A DNA stretch of 64,000 nt, taken from the NCBI GenBank assembly GCA_010365115.1, contig JAAFGX010000001.1:62001-126000 (forward strand), written 5' to 3'. This document shows positions 55,218 to 64,000 of this stretch, piece by piece (within the stretch, counting starts at the first letter, position 1; the number at the start of each line of letters is the position of its first letter). The notes beneath the pieces were generated by a model that was not told the DNA's origin, did no database searches, and saw only the letters and a program-made list of their open reading frames with translations. The position numbers and the translations under genes were made by a program. Source of the stretch: Paludibacter sp. (GTDB lineage: Bacteria; Bacteroidota; Bacteroidia; Bacteroidales; Paludibacteraceae).

Positions 55218-57413
55218 TCATTCCACAGGTTTGTTTCCCATCACAAAAAGCAATGAACCACCTTTCATTATATCTTTGTGCAAAATTGTAGTTTTCGAAT
55301 ATACGTTCCCATTCAAAAATATACGTTGAACATATTTATTCGCTTCAGATAAGTTTTTGGCCTCAATCACAAAAGACTTTGAGTTAGGTAGACTTAAGCT
55401 GATTTTAGGCAATTGTGGAGCACCAAAAACATATTCACCACCAACTGGATTCACTGGATAGAAACCCATAGCGGTAAAAATATACCACGCCGACATTTGA
55501 CCACAATCATCGTTGCCACATAAACCATCAGGTTTGTTTAGATAAAATTTGTTGTTAATTTCCCTAACTAATTCTTGTGTTCGTGCAGGTTTACCTAACA
55601 AAGTGAAAATGTAAGGGACATGGTGACTTGGTTCGTTTCCATGTGCATATTGACCAATTAATCCGCTCACATCACCCGAAAAGCCGCTACTTTTTATTAC
55701 TGGTTCAAGCTTGAAAAGCGAATCTAATTTTTCCGTCATTAAATTTTTCCCACCAAACAAATTTGCCAATCCCACAATATCTTGCTGAACATGCCAAGTA
55801 TATTGCCATGCATTGCCTTCGGTGTAATCTCCACCAGCTGTTCCGGCATGTGAGAGCACCAAAACATCAAATGGATTGCGCCATTTTCCATTGGAATCCT
55901 TTCCACGCATCAAATTATTAGTGCTATCAAAAACATTTTTGTAGTTATTTGCTCTTTTTGCAAAAAATAAATAATCATCCGTTTTCCCAAGTGCTTTTGC
56001 CATTTGTGCAGCTGCAAAATCATCCATACAAGTTTCTAAAGTTCTCGATATAGATTCTTCTTTTATCAAATCAAAAGGATAATAACCATATTTATTGTAA
56101 ATTTCCCAATTCGATTTCTCGTATGATTTTGTCAGAGTCGATTTAATAGCTTCGTATAACTTTTCAGCATCGAAACCTCTAAATCCTTTGAGGTAAGCAT
56201 CTACAATTACTGGGATGGAGTGATTGCCTATCATACAGTTATTTTCCGTTCCCCAAAGTGTCCAAATGGGCAATACACCTACCGCATTGAAATGTGCAAA
56301 CATAGAATTAACCATGTCATCTACTTTTTCTGGTATTAGTATTGTATATAATGGATGAGCTGCCCTGTAAGTATCCCAAAGTGAGAATGTTGAATAATAA
56401 TTCTTTGAGGCAGAAGTTACAACTACATTGTCTGCACCCCGATATCTACCATCCGTATCTGCTATATTTGAGGGTTGCAAATACAAATGGTAAAGCGAAG
56501 TGTAAAAACTCACTTTTTGATCAATAGTTCCCTGTACTTCTACTCGTGATAGCAGTTTATTCCATTCGGCAAGTGCTTTTTGTCTGATTAAATTGAAATC
56601 CCAAGTAGGGTTTTCTGCTTTTAAATTATTTTTTGCACCATCAACACTCACTGTCGAAATTGCAATTTTTGTCAAGAGTTGTTCCCCCTTTTTTAAATCA
56701 AATTTCAGGATTAATCTTTTCGCTTTTTCACCTTTTAAAGCGGGTAATTCTCTAACAATCTGGTATGGTTTATTAAATTCTATGACATAAAACAAATTGC
56801 GGTTTACCCACACATTTACGTTGTGGCTACCTGAAATAATAGTATTACTTTCGAAACTTGTTTCGGCTGAAAGCACACGATTGTGAAGCTGAGATTCGTC
56901 CCACGACAAGCCACTTTGTAAATCGAGCAACAAATAAGCACCCGAATCTCTAAAAGTGTAACGATGCATTGCTGTATGGGCTGAAGCAGTAAGTTCAACC
57001 TTTGTTTTTGCATCGGTAAGATTTACAGTATAATAACCCGGAGTGGCTTTTTGAGATTTTTTATCGAAAGCACTTTTAAATATATTTCTATTACTATTGC
57101 CGCTAAAAGGAAAAATCAAAATATCGCCCAAATCCGGGCAACCAGTTCCGTTAAGGTGCGTCTGAGCAAATCCAATAATGGTAGAATCGACATAATTATA
57201 ACCTGAACAGTATCGCCAACCTACATTTTCAGTTTCGGGACTTGCTTGCACCAGCCCAAATGGCATTGCAGCACCTGGAAAAGTATGGCCATTATCGGCA
57301 TTACCAATAAAAGGATTAACATATAATGCCGGGCTTTTTTCATTAACTTTAGCTGAAAGAACAACTATAGTTAGTAAGCTGAATAATAAGGCATAAAATA
57401 ACTTTGCATTCAT
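55218..57413 (-). CDS. GH92 alpha-mannosidase
   Basis: 731 aa. Calcium-dependent exo-alpha-mannosidase family. Signal peptide (residues 1-21). N-terminal beta domain with NPFIGNADNGHTFPGAAMPFG, then the alpha/alpha barrel with FSLWDTYRAAHPL, GNEPSHHVPY and CGNDDCGQMSAWYIF, the conserved GH92 signatures. Linkage (1,2, 1,3 or 1,6) cannot be read from sequence alone. It lies 22 nt downstream of the GH39-like gene, so it is probably in the same operon. Confidence 0.92.
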   Translation of the reverse strand: MNAKLFYALLFSLLTIVVLSAKVNEKSPALYVNPFIGNADNGHTFPGAAMPFGLVQASPETENVGWRYCSGYNYVDSTIIGFAQTHLNGTGCPDLGDILIFPFSGNSNRNIFKSAFDKKSQKATPGYYTVNLTDAKTKVELTASAHTAMHRYTFRDSGAYLLLDLQSGLSWDESQLHNRVLSAETSFESNTIISGSHNVNVWVNRNLFYVIEFNKPYQIVRELPALKGEKAKRLILKFDLKKGEQLLTKIAISTVSVDGAKNNLKAENPTWDFNLIRQKALAEWNKLLSRVEVQGTIDQKVSFYTSLYHLYLQPSNIADTDGRYRGADNVVVTSASKNYYSTFSLWDTYRAAHPLYTILIPEKVDDMVNSMFAHFNAVGVLPIWTLWGTENNCMIGNHSIPVIVDAYLKGFRGFDAEKLYEAIKSTLTKSYEKSNWEIYNKYGYYPFDLIKEESISRTLETCMDDFAAAQMAKALGKTDDYLFFAKRANNYKNVFDSTNNLMRGKDSNGKWRNPFDVLVLSHAGTAGGDYTEGNAWQYTWHVQQDIVGLANLFGGKNLMTEKLDSLFKLEPVIKSSGFSGDVSGLIGQYAHGNEPSHHVPYIFTLLGKPARTQELVREINNKFYLNKPDGLCGNDDCGQMSAWYIFTAMGFYPVNPVGGEYVFGAPQLPKISLSLPNSKSFVIEAKNLSEANKYVQRIFLNGNVYSKTTILHKDIMKGGSLLFVMGNKPVE

Positions 57414-57434
57414 AAAATTGATAGATTATAGATT

Positions 57435-59255
57435 TCAATCAGGTAAAACAGCATATATAACTTCGCCACCGGCTTCAAGTATCCATTGACCTTTAATTTT
57501 ATCAGGTATTGGAATTTTTCTACCCAAATAGTTATAAATACAGATTGGTTTTTTAGGTAAAATAAAACGTGTTGTATAACCAGCTTCATCCTTCACTAAC
57601 TTTCCTGCACTTGTCCATAGCACCAATAAATTATCATTTTTACCCTTAAATTGTAGTGCGTAAGCTCCCGTATTTTGAGTTTTGATTCTTCCAAGCAATA
57701 AACGATTTTCAGTCAACAATTGAAGTGTACTTATAGCGTGGTATGATGGTCTTGGCTTCATGTCAAACCCAATAATTCCATAATTGTCTTGGTGATCGAC
57801 AGAATCACCTTTGCAGAAAAATTCGTACTTATAGGTATATGCAAAACCCACCATCCAGTTGGCAAGAATGGTACGCACATCCAAACGCGCTTGACAAAAT
57901 TGAGCAGAATCAGAAAGTCCGTTTCCGTATTTTGAACTAATTGCACCACATTCAGTAGACCATTCTTTTGGTACTTTTTTAAAGTATTTTTTTAGCAAAT
58001 GGCGAAGACAAATTAAATCTTCAGAAATACTTTCGGGACTCCCATCAACATAAGGATGAACACCGATACCATCTAAGCCCGTAAGCGATTTGTTTTCTCC
58101 AAGTGTATTGATAAATCCCCAATCAATGCCAGCTGTTCCAGCCGAAATAAGGGTAACTTTTGGATTTGCACTTTTTATCGAATCAATAGAAACTCGTAAT
58201 AATTTTGAGAAATCAATAGCATCTGGCTTTGGAAGCCAGAACCAAGGATGATTTGGTTCGTTCCAGATTTCAAAATCAACATCCTTTCCCTTGAAATGCC
58301 TGACAGTAGTAGCACAATAGTGTGCAAATGCTGTTATTTGTTCGGTCGAAACTAAGCCATCCGAAGTATTTTTTGCATAAAGCTTGTTTCCATAACACAA
58401 AATGAACAAGGTTCTCAGTTTATTATTTTCAGCGACCTTTACAATACTGTCAAAATAACTGTAATTGAACTGACCCTTTTTTGTTTCAACAGATCCCCAT
58501 GCTAGATCCCCCCTTATACATTTAAAACCTAACGATGTAATTAAATCTGGTTTATTTAAGTCGCCATGTTCAAAATGAGTACACACTCCGGTTTTATTCC
58601 ACAATGCTGTTGAACTGATTGTATCTTTTTCATTGGTTATTAAATGCAATGTCTCATCAAAATCGGTTATCCATTCAATATTGTCGAACCACATTTCGCC
58701 TTTTGGTTGCGGTATCCATTTGTCTCTACCAAACATGTTACTGACACGTGGTTCGATGGCAACTGTAATTTTTTTTAGTCCAGTTTGTATGGTAGGTGTA
58801 AACACGCCACCTGTTATAGAATCCGGCGTTGTGCTGAATGCCAAGGTGATATTAAACCAATTCATCTCATCTAAATCTGAAAGCGATCGCGATAATCTAT
58901 GTCTGAAACATCTCCCTGTTGAGTCGGTCAGAAATATCCAAGCTGTAGAAGTGGCTGAACATTTAATTTGTAACCGCAACCCTTTTGCATTTTTCGGGAC
59001 AATCTGAATACTTTTTTGTGCTCCCACCCAACTACCGCCATTACTTATATCGTAATTTAATTTAGCTACAGTATTATTTCCAATTTTCTCAAAACCGAAT
59101 GAGCCTGTTGCACCTGAATCTTTGACCAAAGACCAACCGTATGGATTAGTATCATTTTCAAAATTGTCAACGAAAAGTGCTGTTGATTTGCTTACACATG
59201 AAAATGACAATATGGCAATTAAAAGCAGAGCAGAAATATGGGATTTTTTTTTCAT
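57435..59255 (-). CDS. Lipoprotein glycoside hydrolase, GH39/GH5-like, with N-terminal binding domain
   Basis: 606 aa. Lipobox ILSFSC with Cys20, so an outer-membrane lipoprotein. Residues about 25-200 are a jelly-roll carbohydrate-binding-like domain (DNFENDTNPYGWSLV to GEMWFDNIEWI). Residues about 215-530 are a TIM barrel with acid/base Glu333 in FEIWNEPNHPW and nucleophile Glu435 in EWSTECGA, then a C-terminal beta part. It falls in clan A near GH39 and GH5, but the family is not certain and neither is the substrate. Confidence 0.8.
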   Translation of the reverse strand: MKKKSHISALLLIAILSFSCVSKSTALFVDNFENDTNPYGWSLVKDSGATGSFGFEKIGNNTVAKLNYDISNGGSWVGAQKSIQIVPKNAKGLRLQIKCSATSTAWIFLTDSTGRCFRHRLSRSLSDLDEMNWFNITLAFSTTPDSITGGVFTPTIQTGLKKITVAIEPRVSNMFGRDKWIPQPKGEMWFDNIEWITDFDETLHLITNEKDTISSTALWNKTGVCTHFEHGDLNKPDLITSLGFKCIRGDLAWGSVETKKGQFNYSYFDSIVKVAENNKLRTLFILCYGNKLYAKNTSDGLVSTEQITAFAHYCATTVRHFKGKDVDFEIWNEPNHPWFWLPKPDAIDFSKLLRVSIDSIKSANPKVTLISAGTAGIDWGFINTLGENKSLTGLDGIGVHPYVDGSPESISEDLICLRHLLKKYFKKVPKEWSTECGAISSKYGNGLSDSAQFCQARLDVRTILANWMVGFAYTYKYEFFCKGDSVDHQDNYGIIGFDMKPRPSYHAISTLQLLTENRLLLGRIKTQNTGAYALQFKGKNDNLLVLWTSAGKLVKDEAGYTTRFILPKKPICIYNYLGRKIPIPDKIKGQWILEAGGEVIYAVLPD

Positions 59256-59434
59256 CTTAAAAATTATTCTTTTTACTTACAGAGTTACAATTTATTAAAA
59301 TTTAAATACTTAAAACCGATCCAGATTAGTTTACTTAAGGTTTTGACATAGCTGAATTTCAGCATCCAAGATTTGCATTGAAATAAAAAAAACAACGTAA
59401 TATTCAAATAAACGTGTTTTCTTCTTCAAATAGA

Positions 59435-60712
59435 TTATTTAATTGTGGTTAATGTTACTAATTCTTTAGGATTGACGGTGATTGAAATACGACCCTTTTT
59501 CATAATAAGTTTGCCTTCATTCACAATTTTCTTAGTTACATTGGTTCTTAAAACTGTAAATTTCAAATTAGCGTATTTTGCCAATTCAGGTACATTAAAT
59601 GTAAACTTATAGGGTAGTGGGTTAATATCATGAATACCAGTACCATTTACAACGGATAAACTCCAACTTCCATCGGCATTTTGAGCAACTGCCGCATTGT
59701 AGGGTGATTTACTTTTATAGGTTTGGTTCATTTCGTTATTTTTATTTGCCAACACCTTTCGGAAAATGGCACCTTTGTGAAAGGTAGTAAACAACTGCTT
59801 CATGTAGTAGTATTTACAGAATACAATTATTTTATTTGATGGAATATCATACACCACGAATTTTGTCATTGAATCTTCGGTGTCACTGGAGTATGCAATG
59901 AAATAAATCCAATTGGTTACTCCATGGTTCATGTCGTTCAAAAACCGGGAAGCAATGCTGGCAGCCTCATTATCATTGGTTTCACTATCTAAGCCGTTAC
60001 TACTTGCCTCAGTCATCCAATAGTTTTTTTTACTGTCAAACGACAATTGTGCCCAATTTTCTAATGCCGACATACCGTATGAATGGGAAGCTATATAATC
60101 AACTTTATTCCAAGCCGTGGGATATTTATCTTTTACGTCAATCATAATATTGTACCAATGGTCATCGCAATTGGAAGATTCAGGAGCAACAATCTTGACC
60201 GATTGATTTCCTGACGCATTTAACGATTCACGCATTTTCACTAATCCAGATGCAATATCTTCAGCCGTCCATGTGTCAGGCTCATTGGCTAATCCTGTTA
60301 CATTGATCTGAAATCCAGCTTCATTTTTCAGTCTGTTTGTTAATTTTGAAATATCATCAACATACGTATTCATATCTTTTGGTGGGTTTTTTCCACCTGG
60401 AGCAAGTAATAAGGTGTTGACGCCGCCTTGTTTTGCAAATTCAATTACTTTACTATCCACATAATGTCTCCAGAATTCGGCATCATTCCATTTCCACATT
60501 CGAAGGGTGGTCAAATTCATGTCCTTAAATACCATATCGGACATTATTTTCCGTGTTGATTCTGGAATATTATCAACATGGTCGGTTATACTCGCACCAT
60601 AGCCTTCTAGGGTTTGTCGTTTTTCAGAACTAACATTAAGAATTATCTCTGTTTGAGCAAAAACAGAATAACTTATTAGCAAAAATAAAATAAGTGATTT
60701 ATATTTTTTCAT
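59435..60712 (-). CDS. GH30 family glycoside hydrolase, catalytic domain only
   Basis: 425 aa from ATG 60712 (MKKYKSLILFLLIS; the upstream frame adds ten codons). Signal peptide ends VFAQ. Barrel with LEGYGASITDHV, acid/base Glu144 in GLANEPDTW and nucleophile Glu235 in NYWMTEAS. C-terminal beta domain ends VTLTTIK, with no sorting signal. It is very similar along its length to the first 420 residues of the next gene upstream (60773-62998), so this is a tandem duplication. GH30 members cut beta-1,6-glucan, xylan or beta-1,6-galactan; which is unknown here. Confidence 0.88.
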   Translation of the reverse strand: MKKYKSLILFLLISYSVFAQTEIILNVSSEKRQTLEGYGASITDHVDNIPESTRKIMSDMVFKDMNLTTLRMWKWNDAEFWRHYVDSKVIEFAKQGGVNTLLLAPGGKNPPKDMNTYVDDISKLTNRLKNEAGFQINVTGLANEPDTWTAEDIASGLVKMRESLNASGNQSVKIVAPESSNCDDHWYNIMIDVKDKYPTAWNKVDYIASHSYGMSALENWAQLSFDSKKNYWMTEASSNGLDSETNDNEAASIASRFLNDMNHGVTNWIYFIAYSSDTEDSMTKFVVYDIPSNKIIVFCKYYYMKQLFTTFHKGAIFRKVLANKNNEMNQTYKSKSPYNAAVAQNADGSWSLSVVNGTGIHDINPLPYKFTFNVPELAKYANLKFTVLRTNVTKKIVNEGKLIMKKGRISITVNPKELVTLTTIK

Positions 60713-60729
60713 TTTGGAGTTATAGTTTG

Positions 60730-60768
60730 AAAAATCTACCAAGAATGAAATTCCAGGCAGATTTTTTT
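60730..60768 (-). terminator. Hairpin between the two GH30 genes
   Basis: AAAAATCTACC and GGCAGATTTTTTT pair with one mismatch across a 15-nt loop, and on the minus strand a T run follows. It lies 4 nt after the stop of the upstream gene, so the second GH30 gene may be read at a lower level or from its own promoter. Confidence 0.65.
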
Positions 60769-60772
60769 AGTT

Positions 60773-62998
60773 TTATTTTACTATCAATTTCAAGGTTTTA
60801 GATCCTTTATCGGTAGAAATGGAAACTTGGTAGATGCCACTTATAAAATTTGAACGGTTGATAGTAATCGATTCATTATTCAAATCTTGAGAATTCAATT
60901 TCCTGAGTAAAATGTCTTTTCCATTGATGTCAATAATTCGGATTTGAACATTTTGCTCATTTTTAAAATCCCCGAGTTTTACGGTTACATTTCCGTTTAT
61001 TATTGGATTTGGGAAAACTTCAAATTCTAAATCAGTAGGTGTAATTAATGCCGTTTTGGGATCAGTCCAAAATTGCAATTCTGAGACATTACCAAAACCT
61101 CCCACAGGCGATAGGTAGCGCACATATCGGAATGCTGTATTATCAGTGTTAATGAAAATATTTTGAATGTTTTCTGTCAATAATTTGTTTACAGTCAATA
61201 AATCGGTTGGATTACTAAAATCGGGAGTATTTGAAGCTTGGATTTTGCCACCTATCATTCTGTCGGCAAAGCCAATTCGGGGTGACATTTTTACTGTAGA
61301 AATGGTACGTTCAGCTCCAAAATCAACTCCAACCCAAGCATTATCTGCCATCGTTGAATTAAAATACGTAGTAAAATCAGCATCGAATACTTTACTTTCA
61401 TCGTTAGCTTCAGCACTTGCACCACTACTACTCCACGTACCGTTTAGTTTGTTTTCTAAACGCACGTTTACAGTACAAGTTGCCACTTTCGAACCCTCAG
61501 CCGTTGTAGCAGTTATAGTAGCAGTTCCTGGCACCATGGCAGTGATTACACCCGAATCGTCCACCTTTACGAAACCACTGTTGCTCGACTTCCAAATTAT
61601 TCCTTTAATAGTAGCATTCGCAGGCGTAATCGTTGGTGTTAAAGTCAAGGAAGCTCTAAGTCCCAAATTAATTAACTGAGGATCTATGCTGAAACTGGTA
61701 ATTGGAATATGAGGCTGAATATTGCCAGTAGTAAGCGTAACCACTTCTTTTGCATTAATTACAATGGATAATTTACCATTTGTCATAGTAACAATCCCAT
61801 CATCAACCATTTTTCGTGTCAAATTAGTTCTAAGCACCTTAAAATCTATAGCTACTGCAGAAGCTAATTCGGGCATATTGAAGGTAAATTTGTAGGGTGT
61901 GGCAGAAAAACCTTGAATACCAGTACCGTTTATAACAGCTATGCTCCATGTGCCGTCGGTATTTTGAGCCACTGCTGCATTGTAAGGGGATTTGTTGTTA
62001 TATGTTTGATCCATTTCGCCTGTACCGTTTGCCAATACTTTGCGAAACACAGAACCGCTTTTAAAAGTAGTATACACTTGTTTCATATAAAAATACTTAC
62101 ATGGCATAAATATTTTACCAGTTACTGCGTCATACGATAATAGTTTTGTCATCGTATTACCCATATCGCTTGAGTAGGCAATAAAATAAACCCAATTAAC
62201 TACACCATGATTCATATCATTTATAAACCGAGCAGCTAAGCTGGTTGCCTCATTGTCATTAGTTTCCGAATCCACTCCATCATTTGCCGATTCGGTCATC
62301 CAATAATCTTTGTTATTACTAAAAGAGAATTGTGCCCATTTTTCGGTGGCGCACATATTATAGGAGTGCGAAGCAATATAATCTAATTTGCCCCACGCTG
62401 TTGGGTTTGTGTTTTTAACCCCAACCATGATGTTATACCAATGATCATCGCAATTTGACGATTCTGGACCTACAATTTTAACCATTGACAATCCATTTGC
62501 ATCTAATGCCGTACGAATTTTCGAAATACCATCGCCTAAGTGTGCACTTGTCCAATTGTCTGGTTCATTAGCCACACCTGTTACATTAATCAAAAAACCG
62601 GTGGCATCTTTCAGGTTTTTAATACGAAGAGCAATACCATTTGCATAAGCCGTCATATCAGCTGGTGCATTGATGCCATTTCCAGGTCCTAATAACAAAT
62701 TGGTAACACCATCTTTGGTTGCAAATTCTATAGCTCTTGTGGCTACATATTGATTATCGAATGTATTACCGCCCCAGTTCCACATTCGTAGCGTGTTCAT
62801 ATTGAAATCTTTGAATGTCATGGCTGACATTACTTTTCTTGCTCCTTCGGGAATCAGATCAATGTGATCGGTTAAGCTTGCACCTGAACCCTTAAATTCC
62901 TGACGTTTAGTAATGCCTACATTCATTATCACCTCGGTTTGTGCCGATAAACAATAAGCAAAAAGTAGAAAAATAAATAGTGAGTTAATTTTTTTCAT
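60773..62998 (-). CDS. GH30 hydrolase with Big_2, discoidin and T9SS sorting domains
   Basis: 741 aa. Signal peptide ends LSAQ. GH30 barrel with FKGSGASLTDHI, acid/base Glu145 in GVANEPDNW and nucleophile Glu236 in DYWMTESAND. Then a bacterial Ig-like (Big_2) domain at about 430-510 (WKSSNSGFVKVDDSGVITAM). A F5/8-type C discoidin domain follows at about 515-650, with FDADFTTYFNSTMADNAW and FRYVRYLSPVGGFGNVSEL. A C-terminal T9SS domain spans about 660-741 (EVFPNPIINGNVTVK to LKLIVK). Expected on the cell surface or secreted, with the discoidin part binding glycan. Confidence 0.92.
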   Translation of the reverse strand: MKKINSLFIFLLFAYCLSAQTEVIMNVGITKRQEFKGSGASLTDHIDLIPEGARKVMSAMTFKDFNMNTLRMWNWGGNTFDNQYVATRAIEFATKDGVTNLLLGPGNGINAPADMTAYANGIALRIKNLKDATGFLINVTGVANEPDNWTSAHLGDGISKIRTALDANGLSMVKIVGPESSNCDDHWYNIMVGVKNTNPTAWGKLDYIASHSYNMCATEKWAQFSFSNNKDYWMTESANDGVDSETNDNEATSLAARFINDMNHGVVNWVYFIAYSSDMGNTMTKLLSYDAVTGKIFMPCKYFYMKQVYTTFKSGSVFRKVLANGTGEMDQTYNNKSPYNAAVAQNTDGTWSIAVINGTGIQGFSATPYKFTFNMPELASAVAIDFKVLRTNLTRKMVDDGIVTMTNGKLSIVINAKEVVTLTTGNIQPHIPITSFSIDPQLINLGLRASLTLTPTITPANATIKGIIWKSSNSGFVKVDDSGVITAMVPGTATITATTAEGSKVATCTVNVRLENKLNGTWSSSGASAEANDESKVFDADFTTYFNSTMADNAWVGVDFGAERTISTVKMSPRIGFADRMIGGKIQASNTPDFSNPTDLLTVNKLLTENIQNIFINTDNTAFRYVRYLSPVGGFGNVSELQFWTDPKTALITPTDLEFEVFPNPIINGNVTVKLGDFKNEQNVQIRIIDINGKDILLRKLNSQDLNNESITINRSNFISGIYQVSISTDKGSKTLKLIVK

Positions 62999-63058
62999 AT
63001 TTTTAATATTATCATCACTCTTACTAAATTAGAAATGAATGAGTCAAGTTGTCTTTAA

Positions 63059-63092
63059 AAATCTACCGAACCTTTTACAATTCGGTAGATTT
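63059..63092 (-). terminator. Terminator of the partial discoidin/T9SS gene
   Basis: A 12-bp stem (AAATCTACCGAA with its complement) and a 10-nt loop, followed on the minus strand by TTTAAAG. It starts 7 nt after the stop at 63099. Confidence 0.8.
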
Positions 63093-63098
63093 ATATAA

Positions 63099-64000
63099 TT
63101 ATTGTATTACTAATCGCAAATTTTTAATGCATCCATTAGCAACAACACTGATAGAATATACTCCACTTTTAAGACCAGAACGTTGAATAATAAAAGGTTG
63201 ATTTGTTAAGTCCTCCTGTCTTAAATTTTTCATAAAAACTACTTTCCCTACTAAATCACACATAAGAATCGATACAGTTCGTTCATTCTCATAGCCTGTC
63301 AATTTAATACTTATATCGCCCATAACTAACGGATTGGGATACACGGTAGCATTCATGCCTTCAGAGTCTTTTATGGTTATAGTAGAAGTTGATAATTTAG
63401 GGGCATTTTGAGCTCCAGAATTTCCCCAAAATTCTAATTCAGAAATATTGCAATAACCGTTGTTAGGCGATAAATATCGAACATATCTAAATGCTGTAGA
63501 ATTAGATACGGTGCCAACCGTCAGTGTATTTTCAACAGGGTTTGATGCAATTGTATATAAATTGACTGAAGTTCCAAAGTTAGAAACATTTGAACCTTGG
63601 AATATTCCACCATTCATTCTGCTCGCCCATGATGCTCTTGGCGCAAATTTAACCTTGGATATTACTTTGGCTGATCCTAAATCAAGACCCACCCAAGCTC
63701 CATTAGCAGGAACGGCATCGTAAAATGTTGTAAAATTGCCATCAAAAACTTTATCCATAGTAGCACCTGAAGTACCCGAACCACCAGTGCCAATAGTAGT
63801 ACCAGTTAGCTTACTTTCAAGGGAGGTTATAGTTACAGCACATGTTGCAGTTTTACTTCCATCTTGTGTGGTAACGGTAATAGTTGCTAAACCAGCCGCT
63901 ATTCCAGTAACAACACCACTTGAATTAACAGTGGCTACCGAAGTATTATTGCTCGACCAACTCACTGTTTTATTGGTTGCATTGCTTGGTGCAACAGTTG
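63099..64000 (-). CDS. Big_2, discoidin and T9SS protein, 3' part
   Basis: About 300 residues of the C-terminus; the frame is open to the right edge of the window. Visible in order are the end of a Big_2 domain (SWSSNNTSVATVNSSGVVTG), a F5/8-type C discoidin domain (TFYDAVPANGAWVGLDLG, FRYVRYLSPNNGYCNISEL) and a T9SS sorting domain (VYPNPLVMGDISIK to LRLVIQ). This matches the C-terminal half of the GH30 protein at 60773-62998, so a third GH30 or related enzyme probably lies just outside. Confidence 0.88.
   Translation of the reverse strand, partial: TVAPSNATNKTVSWSSNNTSVATVNSSGVVTGIAAGLATITVTTQDGSKTATCAVTITSLESKLTGTTIGTGGSGTSGATMDKVFDGNFTTFYDAVPANGAWVGLDLGSAKVISKVKFAPRASWASRMNGGIFQGSNVSNFGTSVNLYTIASNPVENTLTVGTVSNSTAFRYVRYLSPNNGYCNISELEFWGNSGAQNAPKLSTSTITIKDSEGMNATVYPNPLVMGDISIKLTGYENERTVSILMCDLVGKVVFMKNLRQEDLTNQPFIIQRSGLKSGVYSISVVANGCIKNLRLVIQ

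Noticed and set aside
61167-61679. Plus-strand ORF of 170 codons
   Set aside because: Antisense to the discoidin and Big_2 region of the GH30 gene, with no start context or known domain.
1-64000. CRISPR array, tRNA or rRNA genes, replication origin
   Set aside because: No regularly spaced direct repeats, no cloverleaf or rRNA-like sequence and no DnaA-box cluster was recognised on either strand.

Overview
The window is chromosomal DNA from a low-GC member of the Bacteroidota, most likely the order Bacteroidales. Four things point there. Promoters have the Bacteroidota -7 element TAnnTTTG. The str and S10 ribosomal operons are joined without tuf. Several secreted proteins end in type IX secretion (T9SS) C-terminal sorting domains. 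Characteristic families occur: TamL-like lipoprotein, DUF5686, OMP_b-brl receptor-like protein and a GNAT upstream of argG. A Paludibacter-like organism fits, but the genus is inference.

Layout. (1) 1-7243, minus strand: rpsL, rpsG, fusA, rpsJ, rplC, rplD, rplW, rplB, rpsS, rplV and the start of rpsC, driven from a good promoter at about 7209-7241. (2) 7590-41516: housekeeping genes in short units. These are a cold-shock-domain protein, dnaG, a wyosine-synthetase-like radical SAM protein, a glycosyltransferase-like protein, cvpA-rnhB, tamL diverging from a SpoU-type methyltransferase, a large outer-membrane protein, pyk, aroQ with a SemiSWEET, a CotH/LTD surface protein, an S1/P1 nuclease, xerD, a DUF5686 protein, proC, an XRE-cupin regulator, an acyl-CoA synthetase, upp, uvrA and argR-GNAT-argG. 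(3) 41545-64000, all minus strand: an island of secreted carbohydrate-active enzymes. It holds GH42, a GH29-GH16 fusion, GH29, GH31, GH92, a GH39/GH5-like lipoprotein, two tandem GH30 paralogues and a final partial Big_2/discoidin/T9SS protein. No SusC/SusD pair or dedicated regulator is visible inside the window.

The argG-proximal side of the island is decaying. A GH89 fragment has two stops, a CBM9 protein is split from its signal peptide by a frameshift, a GH140-type enzyme carries an in-frame TAA, and a GH30-like protein has lost its catalytic NEP motif and has a frameshifted sorting domain. A GH97 C-terminal remnant lies between the two fucosidase genes. The surviving enzymes would remove fucose, galactose, mannose and alpha-linked hexose and cut a beta-glucan or beta-galactan backbone. 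That suggests a complex fucosylated glycan as substrate (inference).

A second theme is short non-coding inverted-repeat elements of at least four sequence families. Nearly all begin within about 15 bp of a stop codon, including two inside the ribosomal operon. One copy of the C-rich family is fused in frame into uvrA.
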